From: Xestospongia bergquistia
Lineage: Eukaryota; Porifera; Demospongiae; Haplosclerida; Petrosiidae
Length of the DNA: 64,000 nucleotides
Reading direction: 5' to 3'
NCBI GenBank assembly: GCA_963965975.1
Contig: OZ014416.1
Coordinates: 558,001 to 622,000, forward strand
The notes below the pieces were generated by a model. It had not been told where the DNA came from, searched no databases, and worked only from the letters and a program-made list of their open reading frames with translations. Each line of letters starts with the position of its first letter. Position 1 is the stretch's first letter. Positions 1 to 17,100 of this stretch are shown here, in pieces. A program made the position numbers and the translations under genes.

Positions 1-160
1 GAAGAACTAAATATATTACATTTTATCCAATATCATGATGCCACATAGTAGAAGAAAACTTACCAGTAACATTTTAATTTTTCACTGACTTAACAATCTT
101 TCATATTAAATTCTGCCATGCTATCCATTATCTTCTCGTTCTTTCTCTCTCTTTTTAAAG

Positions 161-309
161 AGCTACGCAAAACAGTTTATGCTACTTCTGTCAGTCGGTC
201 AAAGTCCCACACACATAGCTACCAGCTGGAGCAATACAATCCAGAGACTGATGTGTGGACTAAATCATGCAAAGAATGCGGACACAGTATAACATTTGAA
301 AAAATGTAA
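161..309 (+). CDS. Terminal exon of an unrecognised gene (partial, 5' part outside window)
   Basis: A pyrimidine-rich tract ending in AG (through 160) opens an exon that reads about 49 codons to a TAA at 307-309. The peptide has a His-Thr-His start, a Trp, and a CKECGH motif just before its end; the paired Cys and the His residues could bind zinc, but this is a guess. It enters in phase 1, so a donor must lie left of the window. I do not recognise the family. An ATG at 118 lies inside the pyrimidine tract and is unlikely to be the true start. Confidence 0.4.
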
Positions 310-3300
310 TGCCAATAATTAACATCAAATTAATTTGTTCCATCTAAAAATGATTTCCCCCCTGAATTTTATAGTATTTCAATTGTGAACGAGGCCATGT
401 TACTAAAACCATGATATATCATGTTCTCAGTGACAGCAATGCTGATATAATGTGTTCACTATTTGACAGTTATGTCATCCAATCTTAAACATACTTGAGT
501 ATTGACATTTGACACTTGCTATTCCATAGAGTTTGATTGCTTCATTCACTGAAGAAATGACCTAGTAATACATCAACCCAAATAGTGGTAATGATACAAT
601 ATAACTGTAAACACAATAACCAGCTGACATATTTGCATTCACAGACACTAAGCTTCATTACCTAGTTTACCATACACACCAATTAATAAACAATTAAACA
701 ATCAAACACTGCAATAGTTTAACAGCTGGAGTAAAGGAAAACAGCTCAGCTTTATATAATGAATGGGACATTTCATATGCTGTTTGTCCACTCTGACTGT
801 AATAATACTCCTAAGATCAATTACATACTAACCAAGCAAGCCTCCCCCCTACAGTGCTGGAGTTCATTGTACATTTGAATATAACTAAGACTTGTAAAAT
901 CAAAAAAACATGATAAAGTGTTATAATGATCTGATAATGTAACATGATATTGATATGATATGATTTGATGTGATATTGATGTGTGTTGATCTGATATGAT
1001 GTTGATTTGATGTGATGTAAATCTTTGTGATGCAATGTTGATCAGATACTGATATTGATATTGATTTGATATTGATATTGGTCTGATATTGATATTGATC
1101 TGATATTGATATTAATATGTTATTGATAAAAAGGTGATTTGATTTTATACAACTGTGATACTGTTTCACACTGATATGATCCTAAACATTAAACATATGT
1201 TAACTAATTTGATACTATCACTGTCTATTTACTGATAATAAAACCTATTCCTAATACCCAATGATATTTTCTTGACTAACACTTGAGTAAGAATTGAAAG
1301 AAGAACTTTTGTAATGTGTTTTGGACATATTTGGAATACATCAATAAAATGATCTCAGTAATTCTTAAAGCAATGTTTTCATGTACTTAACAGACTTATG
1401 ATGAAAGTAGAGTAAGTATGGTGTTCATTACATAATACGTTAAAGCCAAAAACTATTTTATACTGTTCAAATGAGTATACTGCAAGGGTGGTCTTGACTT
1501 GTATTTACCTCTGAGGTCTCCTTGTCTAACGGAACATTTATCTCTGGCAATTCAAAGAATGATGAGTACTAATATAACTCCTCAGAGTTAGCAAGCCGCA
1601 AGTCATTAGGCTCAAGTTACTGAAAATGACTTTAGCTGTTACCCATTCTATACGCAACTAATACATGCTATATGACAATGGCTTCCTCTACTCGAATTAT
1701 ACTTGAGCATCAGCGCATGGAGACGGACAGATGTCCTTACATTTTGCGGCAAAGGTAGAGTATATGTGTCCTTACCATAGTGACTATGGAGATTACTTTA
1801 ATATAATTAGAAGAACATCATCCTACACCTCTTTACAGGTAGATACTGGCTTCTCATTGGATCATGTTACGTTAGTAACACTTTTAAAAAGCTTTTTATA
1901 TGAATTGGGATTTGTGGATATGACAGTCGTGCAAGAATGATGTCAATTTAGACCCACGGTCTGCGACCTCATGAGTTATTTGATTGCGATTAAATAGTTC
2001 TTTTGTAACAGAGTCATCTCCTTGGTAACTGTTGGATGACCTCATATGATGTCAGTATATTTAATAGCATCGTAATTATAGTGACATGTGCAATGTGGAT
2101 ATTCCATAATAATTTATTATAGTTATACAAGCTTATTAATTATATGAGGACCACATGTGTCTTATCAAGCCCTTTTTTTAATTTTGCCCTCGTTACAAGT
2201 TGTTTCATTAAGAGTTTGTGTACATTTTAGAATTGTTCAGTGGCTAAATTTGTAATATTAATAGAACTGTATGTCACTGACTCTCTTTAATGCAGTTAAT
2301 GTATTCTTTCACTTTAGAGTATTGAGAGCATATAAGATCATGTTACTGTGTTCAATAGAAAGAGGATGCCTGTCTCTGGCATGCTCTGGTTTGTCAGTCC
2401 ATGGCTTACTAAACCAGTCATTAATAGTGATGCATTTCAACTTAAGTACATAGGTTAGTACTGAGCTTTAATCTTTCTTTGTATTTCTAAGTTGACTTCA
2501 ATTACAATTATGATCAATAAGAAATGACTGATTCCTCCCACTAAGCCTCTCCTCCTCATTTCAAAAAGTCTGGTGTCTCAGGAAGGAAATTGTGGTTTGG
2601 GGAGGGATGCTCTCAATTTTCATTTAGGAGTTGGTTTATACTTTAACAAATTGACCAGTTCAATTTAAATATAACATCAATAGTTTTAAACCTTTGTCTC
2701 AAATGAGGCACAAGTCAAGAATTGATTGGACAATTAGAAATTGAATTAATACTTGGTGATCTAACTGTACACGTACGTAGAATGTGACAACCTTTTGTCA
2801 CGGACTAGTGAGCTTATATGTATTGGAAGGGATGTAGGTTAATGCGGTTGCCGTGGGGTATGTGCCAACTTGTCTGCGTGTGATGCCTTGAATTGTGTTA
2901 TTCGTTCCAACAGATTATTTCAAAGGAGAGTGATAAACAAATTTGGAATTTGGTTATGACGTGATCACTGTAATGTGTGGTCGTGTTATGGTACTAAGTA
3001 CTTTGTAGATATTGTGATGAATATTATCAGTGTTTTTATTAGGTGTTGTAGCAAGCGCTAAAAAAATCAGTTTTCTTTATTTCTAGTGGGTCGTTTATTT
3101 TATTTTATTTGTAAAAATATTTCATTCAGTTCCAAGATGGTTATTTTATTTATTATAAACTGAACATTTGAATTTTGAACCATTAAAATTGTCCGCCCCC
3201 GTAACCACTAGAAGGAAGGCGTGTCTCCTGGGGCATTGCTGCAGTGATAAAGAGGCCTGGTAGTTGACTTGTAGTCTGTATGTGGATGACTGCAAGGTAG

Positions 3301-3479
3301 AATACAAGATTTAAAAGAAGAGAAGAGACCTAGATGAATGTTTCTATCTTTTGATCGAGTAAAAGTGTTGCCTCTTTTGTTGTTTTGCTCCTGGTGTGAA
3401 AAAAAAATTTAAAACTTGGTGGAGCTCATTACTCTAGTCGCTGTTTGTCACCTACCCGGAGCCAACAAGACTAATCTTT
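310..3479. other. Non-coding intergenic stretch
   Basis: About 3.2 kb without a supportable gene. Short ORFs (for example 1731-1940 and 2271-2453) have no recognisable motif and no matching splice context. The right part is presumably the 5' flank and untranslated leader of the forkhead gene. The only clear structure is the TGATAT-rich repeat near 905-1135. Confidence 0.6.
905..1135. repeat. TGATAT/TGATTTGA-type degenerate microsatellite
   Basis: About 230 bp built of imperfect 6-12 bp variants of TGATAT, TGATTTGA and TGTTGATC. Overlapping antisense ORFs here (817-1169) consist of Ser/Ile/His/Asn repeats and are a by-product of the repeat. Confidence 0.75.
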
Positions 3480-7064
<3,585 letters not shown>

Positions 7065-7834
7065 AAAATGCAAGAAACCTTGTGCTTGTATATACATGTA
7101 TCATTTGTGATGTTCAAAACATCAACAAAAATATTAATTATTGGTATACCAATTAAATTAAAATTCTAGTGTCTCTTCCCTGGTAGCCGGTATTAATCTG
7201 ATTATTGAAATACAATCGAAGTAGCAGCTGTCAACATTTACAGTTTTTAAATTCATTTATTTCTCGCTTGTTCAAATTCGTTATTAATTGGACTGAATTG
7301 GTACGTCTCAGTTTTCTAGTAAGAGTATATATTAAATTAATTAATAAATTAATAAATATAGGTTCAATTATTAATGTATTGTTTTCAAACTAATTATCAT
7401 GTATAGCGACTCTGTGTCACTTCTAGTGTTAGTTTATTCACAATTTAATTTTTTTTGGTAATTTACAATATCTGAGATAGTTCTGGTCACTTGTCATCTT
7501 TTATATCAATTTTTAAGCGAACAAATTTATTTACTAAAATGATTTAGTTTTCATTCATAATTTTGTACTGGGATAAAAAAATATACATTGGGGAGCAGCT
7601 GTGGCTATAAAGTAGTTGACTGTATCAATTATAGACAATTAAATTAAAAATAGCAAGGGCCAATTTAAGTAGTTCTGTTCAGTTTGCTTGATGATAACCT
7701 AAAAGTGCCATTAGTACTGTCATATCCAATCAAAGGGGACTCTGGCCTCTGATATCCCTAAACAAATATAGGAGACAGTCAGTTATAACCATACTTTAGC
7801 CTGTTTAGAGAATTATTACTGAAGGACTCCTATA
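7065..7834. other. Convergent intergenic region
   Basis: 770 bp between the stop codons of the convergent forkhead and coiled-coil genes. It is AT-rich with several AATAAA-like runs on both strands, consistent with two 3' UTRs. No gene is visible. Confidence 0.5.
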
Positions 7835-10800
7835 TCATGATAAAGCTGGGCAAGCAGCTGCTTGTTGTTCTGTGTGTAGTGTGTTCCAATTTACCAATGA
7901 ACTTGGTCTGCATGTAACTGTCAAAGGAAGAGATGTGTTGAGTGAGATATGGTCCAGTTTCCTCTCTATCATCTGATTCTCTTGCTGAAGACGTCGAACA
8001 ACAGCTTCCAGTTCAATGATTTTAATATTCTTGTCTCTCAACTTTTCCTCTAGTGTTGTAACCCTTAACAGAGAATAGGATTTTAATCAATCTGTTCATT
8101 AAGTAATCCATTCAACCATACATTCATTCAGGCCATCCATCCATCTATTCATTAATATTAATATTTATACATTGCTTGGAGTTGACTCTTTTCTTGTAGC
8201 AACAACTTATGAAATGAAGAGGCGTGGTCTCGCCATTGTATCTCATGTTCTAACTGGGTTTGTGTTGTATGGAGTTCACCCGACATAGTATTGAGACGAG
8301 ACTCTAAACTTAATCTTTTTTTCTGGTATCGTTGTCTATAAGTATAGCAAAACAACAAATAACATATTGGTATGAAACAATGGTTCAATAATACATTGAT
8401 ATAATGGTGCTTATTAATGGTCAGTACACTGGTATGAGACAATGGTACAATAATACATTGGTATAATGATGCTTATTAATGGTCAGTACACTGGTATGAG
8501 ACAATGGTACAATAATACATTGGTATAATGGTGCCTGTTGAGTATAAAATACACTGATATAGACAATAGTGCAATAGTACATTGGTATAATGGTGTCTAT
8601 TAATGGTCAGTATAAATAAAGTACACTGACGTAGACAATAGTTCAATGGTACATTGGTGTACCATTGACTTAAGAATAACTACATAGGGTACAATATTAA
8701 CTAGGAGAATGATATATTGATATAATGTTAACTGTTTATTGGCACTGATTTAATGGAGTTTAGGTACAGCAGTTCAATGACTGATTGTTAAACTGTGTAT
8801 TGTTCAGTATAACTCACTTTGATGATACTAAATGTTCCTTTCTTTCAATAAACTTTTGTTTGTCATTGTACATTTTCTCTTCAATATCTTGAGATTCAAC
8901 TTGAGTCCTGGCCAGTTGTTGTAATAAATCGTTGTTACTCTCTCTCAGAATGCTTTCTTCTTGTTTTGACTTAGTGAGCTAATAATAGATACAGAGATAG
9001 ATGAATGGATGCATAGATGAGTAATGGGTGGATAGATAGATGGATGAATGAGAGAAACAGATAGAAAGACAGACAGATGGATGAGTGGTCTTACTTCTTC
9101 TTGTAGCTTTTTCTTTCTTTTTTCTAACTTTTGCACATACCCACCTAACCTGTCGGCATAATTTTGTTTCTGTAGAAGATTACACTCCATGTAGGTTTGT
9201 TTTTCTCTCAAGGAGAACATCTCAGCTTCCAGTTTCTTAACAACTTCCTCTTTTGATTGACTAAATTGATCAAAAAATGATTAATGGTAATGTATTACTT
9301 CCAGTTCTGACAATTGACTAACATTAATAACTCAAGTTGATCCACTTCTTTTTTCAGCGACATCATTTCTCTGTCAACTTCTTGTACTTTGTTAAAACCA
9401 TCTGCTCTCTCCCTTTCTGTTAGATCTAGTTTCTCTTGAGAAATTAATAATTGTGTCTGCAATGCTTTGATCTACATTGTCCTTAAGTAATAGAGATTAA
9501 AGGAAACAAAACTTGTCATACCTGAGCATCAGTATGATTTTGTCGTAATGACAAAGATTCATTCTCTTTCCTGACGTCTTTCATGGATGATTTGGTCAGA
9601 TGTAGTTCCTCATCTTTCTATAATAACAATATAGAAACCAGTAAATGTATAATTAGCATTATGCTCCTATATTATATATATCATAATTATAATTAATTAT
9701 AATGTGTTATGTTTGATGGGCATAAATATTCCATGAATTCTTTCATTAATAAGCTATCAATTGTTGATTATTCATTCATTATATACAACCATTATTAACT
9801 CTATGCATACAATGCAATTTCTTTCTACCTCTTTTAGTTGCTCCTCTAGTAGTCGTTTCTGTTCTTCCATTAAATGTAGACTCATTGTCATATTTTTAAG
9901 TTGTAATTGAAGCTACAACAATACCAACAGGTAAGTATTTATATATAATAATTCTACCTCTTGTGTATGTTGTTCTGTGTGTTGTAGTCGTTCTTCTTTT
10001 GTACCAACTATCTCTTTATTTTGTTCTAACCTCTTCTCTAAGTCAGCAATTCTGATGGAAGCCTCTTCATATTCCTGTTAGATGGATGGATGGATAAATG
10101 GATTAATGATCATGATACAGTAAAAACTTACCTTTTCTTTTGTACTATTTGTTAGCGCCATTTTATGAACTTTAATTTCATATTCTTTAACTTGTTGCAT
10201 TAATTTCTGATTGGCATCTTTGACTTTTCCTAACTTCTTCAGTTGTTCACTTAAAACAATTTTCTCTCTCTCATACTCATCATTCAACTTCTTCAATGTC
10301 TTCATTTCTTTTTCCATACTATTAAATTTTCTTTGCTCTGCCACAAGAGCTGATCTAGTCGCTTCTAATGTAGTTTGTACGAGTTCCTTTTCCTCCTCTA
10401 ACTTCTGAATCTCTGCCTGTATAAGAGAAGGCAGTAATATGTGACTATATTTCTGATATACACATATTAAGTTCATACTTTGGCTGCTAGCTGTTGTGAT
10501 GCAACATCTTTAGTCGTTTGGGTTGAAGATTGTAACAAATAACTCTGTTCTTTAATAGTATTTTCCAAAGCATGTTGTTGTTGCAATAATGCGGATATCT
10601 TTGATTCAAGTGTTGCCTACGTACAGAAATATTTCAATTAATTCATTTGTTTGTTTGTTCTTCCTTCTGTCATCCATCATCCATTTGTTCATTTGTAATA
10701 TCATCTAACCTTTTCTTCTCTAGACTTTTTTTGTATAGATATAATCATTTGTTGTTTAGCAGATAATTCGGCTTCTAAGCTACCAACTCTTCTTGAGAGA

Positions 10801-13800
10801 TTTTGTTGTCCATTAGTGCTTTCATTTAATTCATTTCTTAGTTCTAAGACAAAAATGAAAAGGTTATGCGTGTGTGTGCATGCGTGAGGTACCTTCAGCT
10901 TCTTCTTTCACTTCCTGTAAAGTATTTTGTAGCTCAGTTGTTGCTGTAGATGTAGATGCCAGCTGTGAAAGGGGTTTATATCATGTCATAACAAATTGTT
11001 CCATGTGTTATACCTCTGATTTCAAAGTTTCCTCCACACTTCCCTTAATTTATAGGAAGGAATGTTAAGTTAACAACAAATATAATTATTATTGATATAA
11101 ATTATTACCTTTTCTTTTAACTGTGTTTTCATTATTTCAAGTTCTTGTTCCAATCTTTGTTTCTCTTTCTGTAACATTTGGACTGTTATGTCATTGGTTT
11201 GTCTCGTGGTCTCTGTATTACTTTGTGAACTGACAAGCTCCTATTTGAAAATAACTACTTTATCAACAGTACCAACTTATATACAATTACCTTTTGTAAT
11301 AAATTTATATTATTCTCCTGTTGTGTCTTCTCTTCTTCCAATTTCAAACATTGATTCTCCAATCTTTTATTATCCACTTCTAGTTGATCTCTTTCTTTTT
11401 TAATGTTGGCAAGTATTGTTTTAGTTTTGTGCATATTTTCTTGCAGTGATCCTAATGTATTTTGTGTTTGTTCTGCATTGCCACGCCAATAATCAATAAG
11501 AGAAACGTGATGACTTAATTTCTGTTGAAGATTCAGAAATCTTTGTTCTAAATGTTGAGTCTGCCCATCCATGGTCTCCATATTTTTATTTAAAACAGAC
11601 ATAGCCTTCTTGAGCTCTCGTGCTAACTGTTGAAGGCTGTCTTGGCTACTCAGCAACATCTGACTCAAATTTCTCTTCTCCTGACTCATTTGCTCAAGTT
11701 GCATCTCTCTTGTTTGAAGTTGTTCTTGCATAGTCACCAACTCATTGTCTTTTTCTTCTAGTTGTCTCTTTACTTCAGAACTATGACTATTCAAATGTTC
11801 TTGAATTGTCTTTCTTTTGCTGGTCTCCTGAATCAACGATTTTTCTAACTGCTCTCTCTCTTGTTCTTTTGCCTTAAGTTCTAGCTGTACTGATTTCATT
11901 TGCTGCTGCAATTCTTGAGCAAGATCTGTACTGTTCTTCTCCTTGTCCCCTAGTTCTGTCCTTAGTACAGCAATTGTCTCCATCTCTTCATCTCTCTGCT
12001 TGATGAGATCACTGATCATTTGGTCTGCCAATGTCCTCTCTTTCTCTAAACTTTGTGTAATTTGCTCTTGCTTTTGAAGCTGAGATTGTAACTGTTCATT
12101 CTCTTCAGCTAGTTTTTGCTGTGATAATGTAGCTTTCTGTAGCTCTGCTGTAAGTGATGAAGCTTGCTTGAGACTCGCTTGGATATCATTGTCTTTCCTT
12201 TAATAAAAGAGAAGGATAATTTTCTCTCTAATTTGGTTTATAATACCTCGACTTAAATGTTTCTAACTCTGTTTGTAGTTGAAGTTTTTCTAAATTTAAA
12301 TTTTCTATCTGTTCTTTATGCCTAGCTGAAGCAGTCTCTAAACTTGAAATCTTGGACTGTAATGTCCCGTTAAATGCCTATATTAGAAGTAACCATAGCA
12401 ACTATGCATTAAAATTAATAATTATACCTCTGACTCAGTTAATGATGTTGTTACTTTGTCCAATTGTTTCTGAATACTTTCTAGGTCTTGAGTAAATTTC
12501 ATGATCTCTTCATCTTTTCTCTCGACTTCCAATGACAGTTTGTCCACCTTGATGAAAAAGATAGTAGATAGCATTAATTTATACAAATATATTATATACC
12601 TCTTTTGTAAGTGTTTCTTTGATATCTTGTGCTGCTCTTAATTCCAGTGATGTAGATTCCACAGCCTCTTCCAATGCTGTCTTCTCACTGTTGTCATGGT
12701 TATGTTTCTCTTCAGATAACTTTAATGCATTTTGAGCTATGTTATAATATTATGAAATGGATCATTCCCTATTCTAAATACTAACTTACCAGCTGTTTTT
12801 GCTAGCTGAGATTCCTCATGGGCAAGTTTCTCTGTTTCCAGTTTTAGCTTTAATTTGGTCATTTCTTCTTGTGATTCATCATACATTTTAGATGTTGATT
12901 GCAGTGTCTGTTCTTTAGCAGTCAGAATAGCCCTAAGCTCCTCCTGTTGCACAAGTAACTCATCTCTTTCTTGTGTAATTTTCATCATTTGGGTAGACAC
13001 TTCTCCTTTTTCATCCATCAAGTTTTTCTCTCGAGATATGAAGCAATCTTCCAAAGCTTGTTTGTCTTTCTGTAGTGCTTCTATTACATCTTCTTGCTCT
13101 TTGATTTTAGCTAGCCAGTCGTTTCTTTCCTTCAGTAGTTGTTCGATTTGTTTTTGTGGCTTCATGCCATCAAACTCTGTCAAACCCTCCGTTACAAGGA
13201 GATCAGTAATGGCTTGATGCTCTTTGAGGTAAGCTTCTCTCTCAATATTCATCTGTTTCACTTGTTTAATTAGATTTGTATTCTCTTCCATCAAATTTTT
13301 GATGTGGACATCTTTGCTTTGAGAAAGGTCTTTAATACTCTGTATGTACTTCTCCAACTCGTCAAACTCTTTCTTTCGTTGGGATTTGAGTGTCTGTGCT
13401 TCATCTATTGACTTCTTCAAATGCTCTTGTGTACGTTTGTACTTCTTCCATAAATGAAGGAGCTTTCTTTCTTCTGAAATGGTCCATCGCTGTCCATCCT
13501 GTATGAAGTCTTCTCTGATTTCTTTCAGTTGAGCAACTAATTCTGGATCCTTTTAAAACAAAAGAGTTTTGTAATAATTACCAAATGTAGTTCATTTCAC
13601 AAATATTACAGTAATTAGTATATTGATCATTTGTTATTAACACAATCCCTTGGATTTTACATGTTCTAACTTTAACAAGTCTAGTTTTTCAAATGTACAA
13701 CAGATATCATTTGGGATATAAATATGAATAAAAGAAATTGAAAGTATTAAATTCCTGCAAAAAAAGCATCATATCTAAATGGGCACTTGTTATCGTCATA

Positions 13801-13935
13801 TTGGAACACATACATAGTATTTTTGAATTTACAGTATTACATGATATGATATAACAGATCGTTTATTGATATTTAGTCTTGGATCTAACTAACCTCATTT
13901 TTTGAGGGACTGTTTTGTCGTTTTAGCATACTCAT
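7835..13935 (-). CDS. Long coiled-coil protein, possibly rootletin/CEP250-like
   Basis: Twenty minus-strand exons join in phase to 1,347 aa: 13935-13894, 13549-12790, 12736-12600, 12547-12428, 12377-12247, 12197-11291, 11240-11109, 11043-11014, 10962-10893, 10843-10710, 10616-10479, 10416-10132, 10074-9958, 9912-9829, 9617-9522, 9471-9332, 9260-9095, 8978-8818, 8335-8171, 8063-7835. Almost the whole protein is heptad coiled coil rich in Glu, Gln, Lys and Leu. Near the N-terminus is SEERKLLHLWKKY, which resembles the LLxLW segment of rootletin-type centriolar fibre proteins; the tail (about 40 aa) is not coiled coil. No GRIP, CH or kinase domain is present. A golgin or other scaffold is equally possible. 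The start ATG at 13935 follows a possible acceptor, so an additional 5' exon cannot be excluded. Confidence 0.8.
8369..8670. repeat. Intronic 62-bp tandem repeat
   Basis: Inside the intron 8336-8817 of the coiled-coil gene. Units starting GGTATGA at 8369, 8431 and 8493 are spaced exactly 62 bp and highly similar; decayed copies continue to about 8670. Confidence 0.8.
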
Positions 13936-14192
13936 GAAGAATCCAGCAAATAAAGGTTTCTGTTGCAAAAAGGGGCGTTAGTTTGCTGAGAAGGTTCCAA
14001 TTCAGGGTGGAGCTGGTTTATTTATTAATATTAATAAAGCTGTCTTTAATTAATTTACTGTTACTAAAAATAGACACGATCGGTTAACGCCCACTTCTCT
14101 TCAGTATGCGCGTTCATCTTCAAAGTACAATGGCGAATCGCTCCTCGTTAGTTTTGTAAATAACAGAAAAGAAAACAGAGGCATGAGTCGAT
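13936..14192. promoter_or_regulatory. Divergent promoter region of coiled-coil gene and TMEM131
   Basis: Only 257 bp separate the two predicted start codons on opposite strands, so both promoters, and any 5' UTRs, must share this interval. It contains a GC-richer patch around 14085-14150 with TATGCGCG. No TATA box in a convincing position. Confidence 0.5.
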
Positions 14193-17100
14193 ATGGCCGT
14201 CAGAAGGCTTTTATTGTTGCCCTCTTTAATTATTCTTTTATTTTACATTGGGAAGTTAGTCGCTGTGGTTGAGAGGCAAAACTTACCCCAGGGTAAGTTG
14301 ATGGCCCCCTCATGGAGAGTTAACTTCATAATGGCTTATAGTCTGCCCACTAATCGTATTATTTTAATACTTTGTATTATTGGACTCCTTTTATTTCTTC
14401 ATTCCCTTTGTTTTTAATTTAAGAAGTTAATAAAAGTTCTTTTATTATATACAGGTGTAAACTCTGGAAGTTGTAATTTTGAGTCAGGACATTGTCATAC
14501 TGAGAATGTCAAAGTAAGTGTATTGAAAATGAAAATGTTTTACTTACAAAGAATCATTTAACAAATATTGAATTCACTTATAAATTGTGTATCTTTTGTT
14601 CTCACTGACAAAATAGTCTCACAACCAATTAGTCACCTCTGTGCTCACTATAAATTTAGTTACACACTAGTTACTATAGTCACTGTAATTAATATTGCCT
14701 CATCTCTTTGTCTACTTACCTATTCATCTAACTGTCAGCATAATGAATGCATTGTAATGGTTTATATATGCTTTAGTGATCTCATTCTATTGTGAGCATA
14801 GAGAAGGTATTATATCTGATCTGATGAGTACAAGGTTCACTAATTTGTTGTTATTTGGCATCAAATGATGATTGAACATGTTTATTTAGAGATGAGTACA
14901 CTAACTATTAGTGCATGTGTGTGTACTGGATGTTTAACTAAGAATACTTGTGTTTACCTCATAGGGTGATAGGCTAAATTCAATGACAAACGTGACTTTG
15001 ATCTCTAGTCTGTCCATGTGAGTTGTAGTGTTAATAGCACAGTTTCTGTATACCTAGCTTCTAACTTTCTCTTTGATCTTATTAGCCTTCACATTGTTCT
15101 AGACATCTTTAAATTGGTTTAAATATGTTTGTCTTTTTCTTTCTTCAAGTTTATTGCATTGCTAAACATTGAGTAAGTATTTCCACTGTGAGCATTAATG
15201 ATCATGTGCTTTAGCATACCTGTGGTTCCATGTTCCATTAAACCAATTATCACATTCCAAACTACACACACAAACACACATATAGAAACTAAAGGTAAGA
15301 TTTAGCTGCACTGTTCAGATTAGTTGCTTTGTGCTAAAGTACACAACAATAACTTATTTCTATAAAAGATGATCATTTGATCTAATTATAAGATATGAAA
15401 TTATTATTCTAAAAAGGGCTGAATTTAAATTTCTAAATTTTCTTTTTTTAAAAAACCAATTTTATAAGGTGTCGAAATGAAATTGAGATAGTGATGAAAG
15501 CAGCTGTATGTTAGCAGCTGTCACAAATTCATTTTGACGCCATTTTTTCCTTGATTGTAACTTAAGTGTAAACAGATACACATAACTGTAAATGAATGCT
15601 CGCCAAAAATAGAAAATGGTTGACTAAATTAAAATTTAAATTATTGTAGCTGATGCAACTATAGAGATGTAGTTGACAACATATTTTAAATGGTTTTAAA
15701 TGATATCACTAGTCACAATGTCTCAATTTGTAGTATTACAAAGTAGTAACAAATTGGCATCTAATCTTTTGTTGTTATTGTTTGTGGTATTATTCGATAG
15801 TCTGGTTGGGTTAAAATTGGTTGCATTTGTTTGTCATCATACTGTAATTGGATTGATTAAAATAATTAGAAATGATTGAAGTGGTTTTAAAAGAATGTGA
15901 CAACATTTTAATGTGGCAACAAGTAATGTAATTACTGATAATGATATAGTAATTCTCATAATAGACTCTTTAAACAATACTACTGCTATACTAACTTTTA
16001 GTTACTTGTTGATATTGTTAACCTTTATCTTAGATCTTAAAATGGCTTACTATAGAGAAATATTATTAACTCTTTGTATATTAGTCCCAATTCTACTAGA
16101 AATAAGACATTAGCTCTTGTGGGTCTATGTGGTTACTGTTGCCTAGCAACAGTGTGTATGGTCTAGTGTACTACTTGACACACCTCCATATTTATGTTAT
16201 AATTATATTCATAGGTTGTAATTACTTATAGTTTATTGCTTTTTATATATACTGGTAGATTGAAACTCTCTCTTCGGTGCTGACAAAGACTGAGAGGTGA
16301 CAGAAAATTTTATTTGAATAGGAATTATTCTCTCTCTCTCTCTCTCTCATAGTCTTACTAATGTTGCTGATATGCTATCTGGTTTAAGTTCGGCTATACC
16401 AGTGAACTTTGAACCCCAGTCTTTAGACTTCAAAGAACAGTATGCACCACTGTTTATATAGCAGTTAATGATAATAGGATATTGTACTATTGTAATGAGT
16501 AGTTGTAGTAACATTATTATTATCTAATCTATAATTATTAAATATGATAGATATATAGATGGACTGAATAAGTTGAACAAATGGATAAATGGAAGGATTA
16601 ATGGATGGATGAACAGACAGATGGATGGATGGATGGACTGAATAAGTTGAGCAAATGGATAAATGAATAGATGGAAGGATTAATGGATGGATGAACAGAC
16701 AGATGGATGGATGGATGGATGAATAATTGATTGGTATATATATATTGTATACAAAACTATTAATTTTAGTTATTAATTAAGGGGCAGATGACATATGATG
16801 TGATCATCATTAACATACATGTTATAATTATTATATCTGAGGTAGTGAGAGAGAGATCAATACATGTTGAACTATATCCAAAATTGACCTACTATTTGGT
16901 CAATAGTGTTAAGTTCATACTATACAATATTTGAATACAGATTACTAATATAATACTGATAGAATGATACCAATATTGTGTGTATTTGAATACAGATTAC
17001 TAATATAATATAATACTGATAGAATGATACCAATATTGTGTGTATTTGAATACAGATTACTAATATAATATAATACTGATAGAATGATACCAACATTGTA

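Noticed and set aside
817-1169. Minus-strand Ser/Ile/His/Asn ORFs
   Set aside because: Product of the TGATAT microsatellite; no splice or motif support.
1731-2453. Two short plus-strand ORFs (69 and 60 aa)
   Set aside because: No recognisable motif, no consistent splice sites and no strong start context; expected by chance in 3 kb of AT-rich DNA.
15150-15173. 23-bp candidate TMEM131 exon (after CTTCAAG, before GTAAGT)
   Set aside because: In the phase set by the preceding exon it meets a stop codon after five codons.
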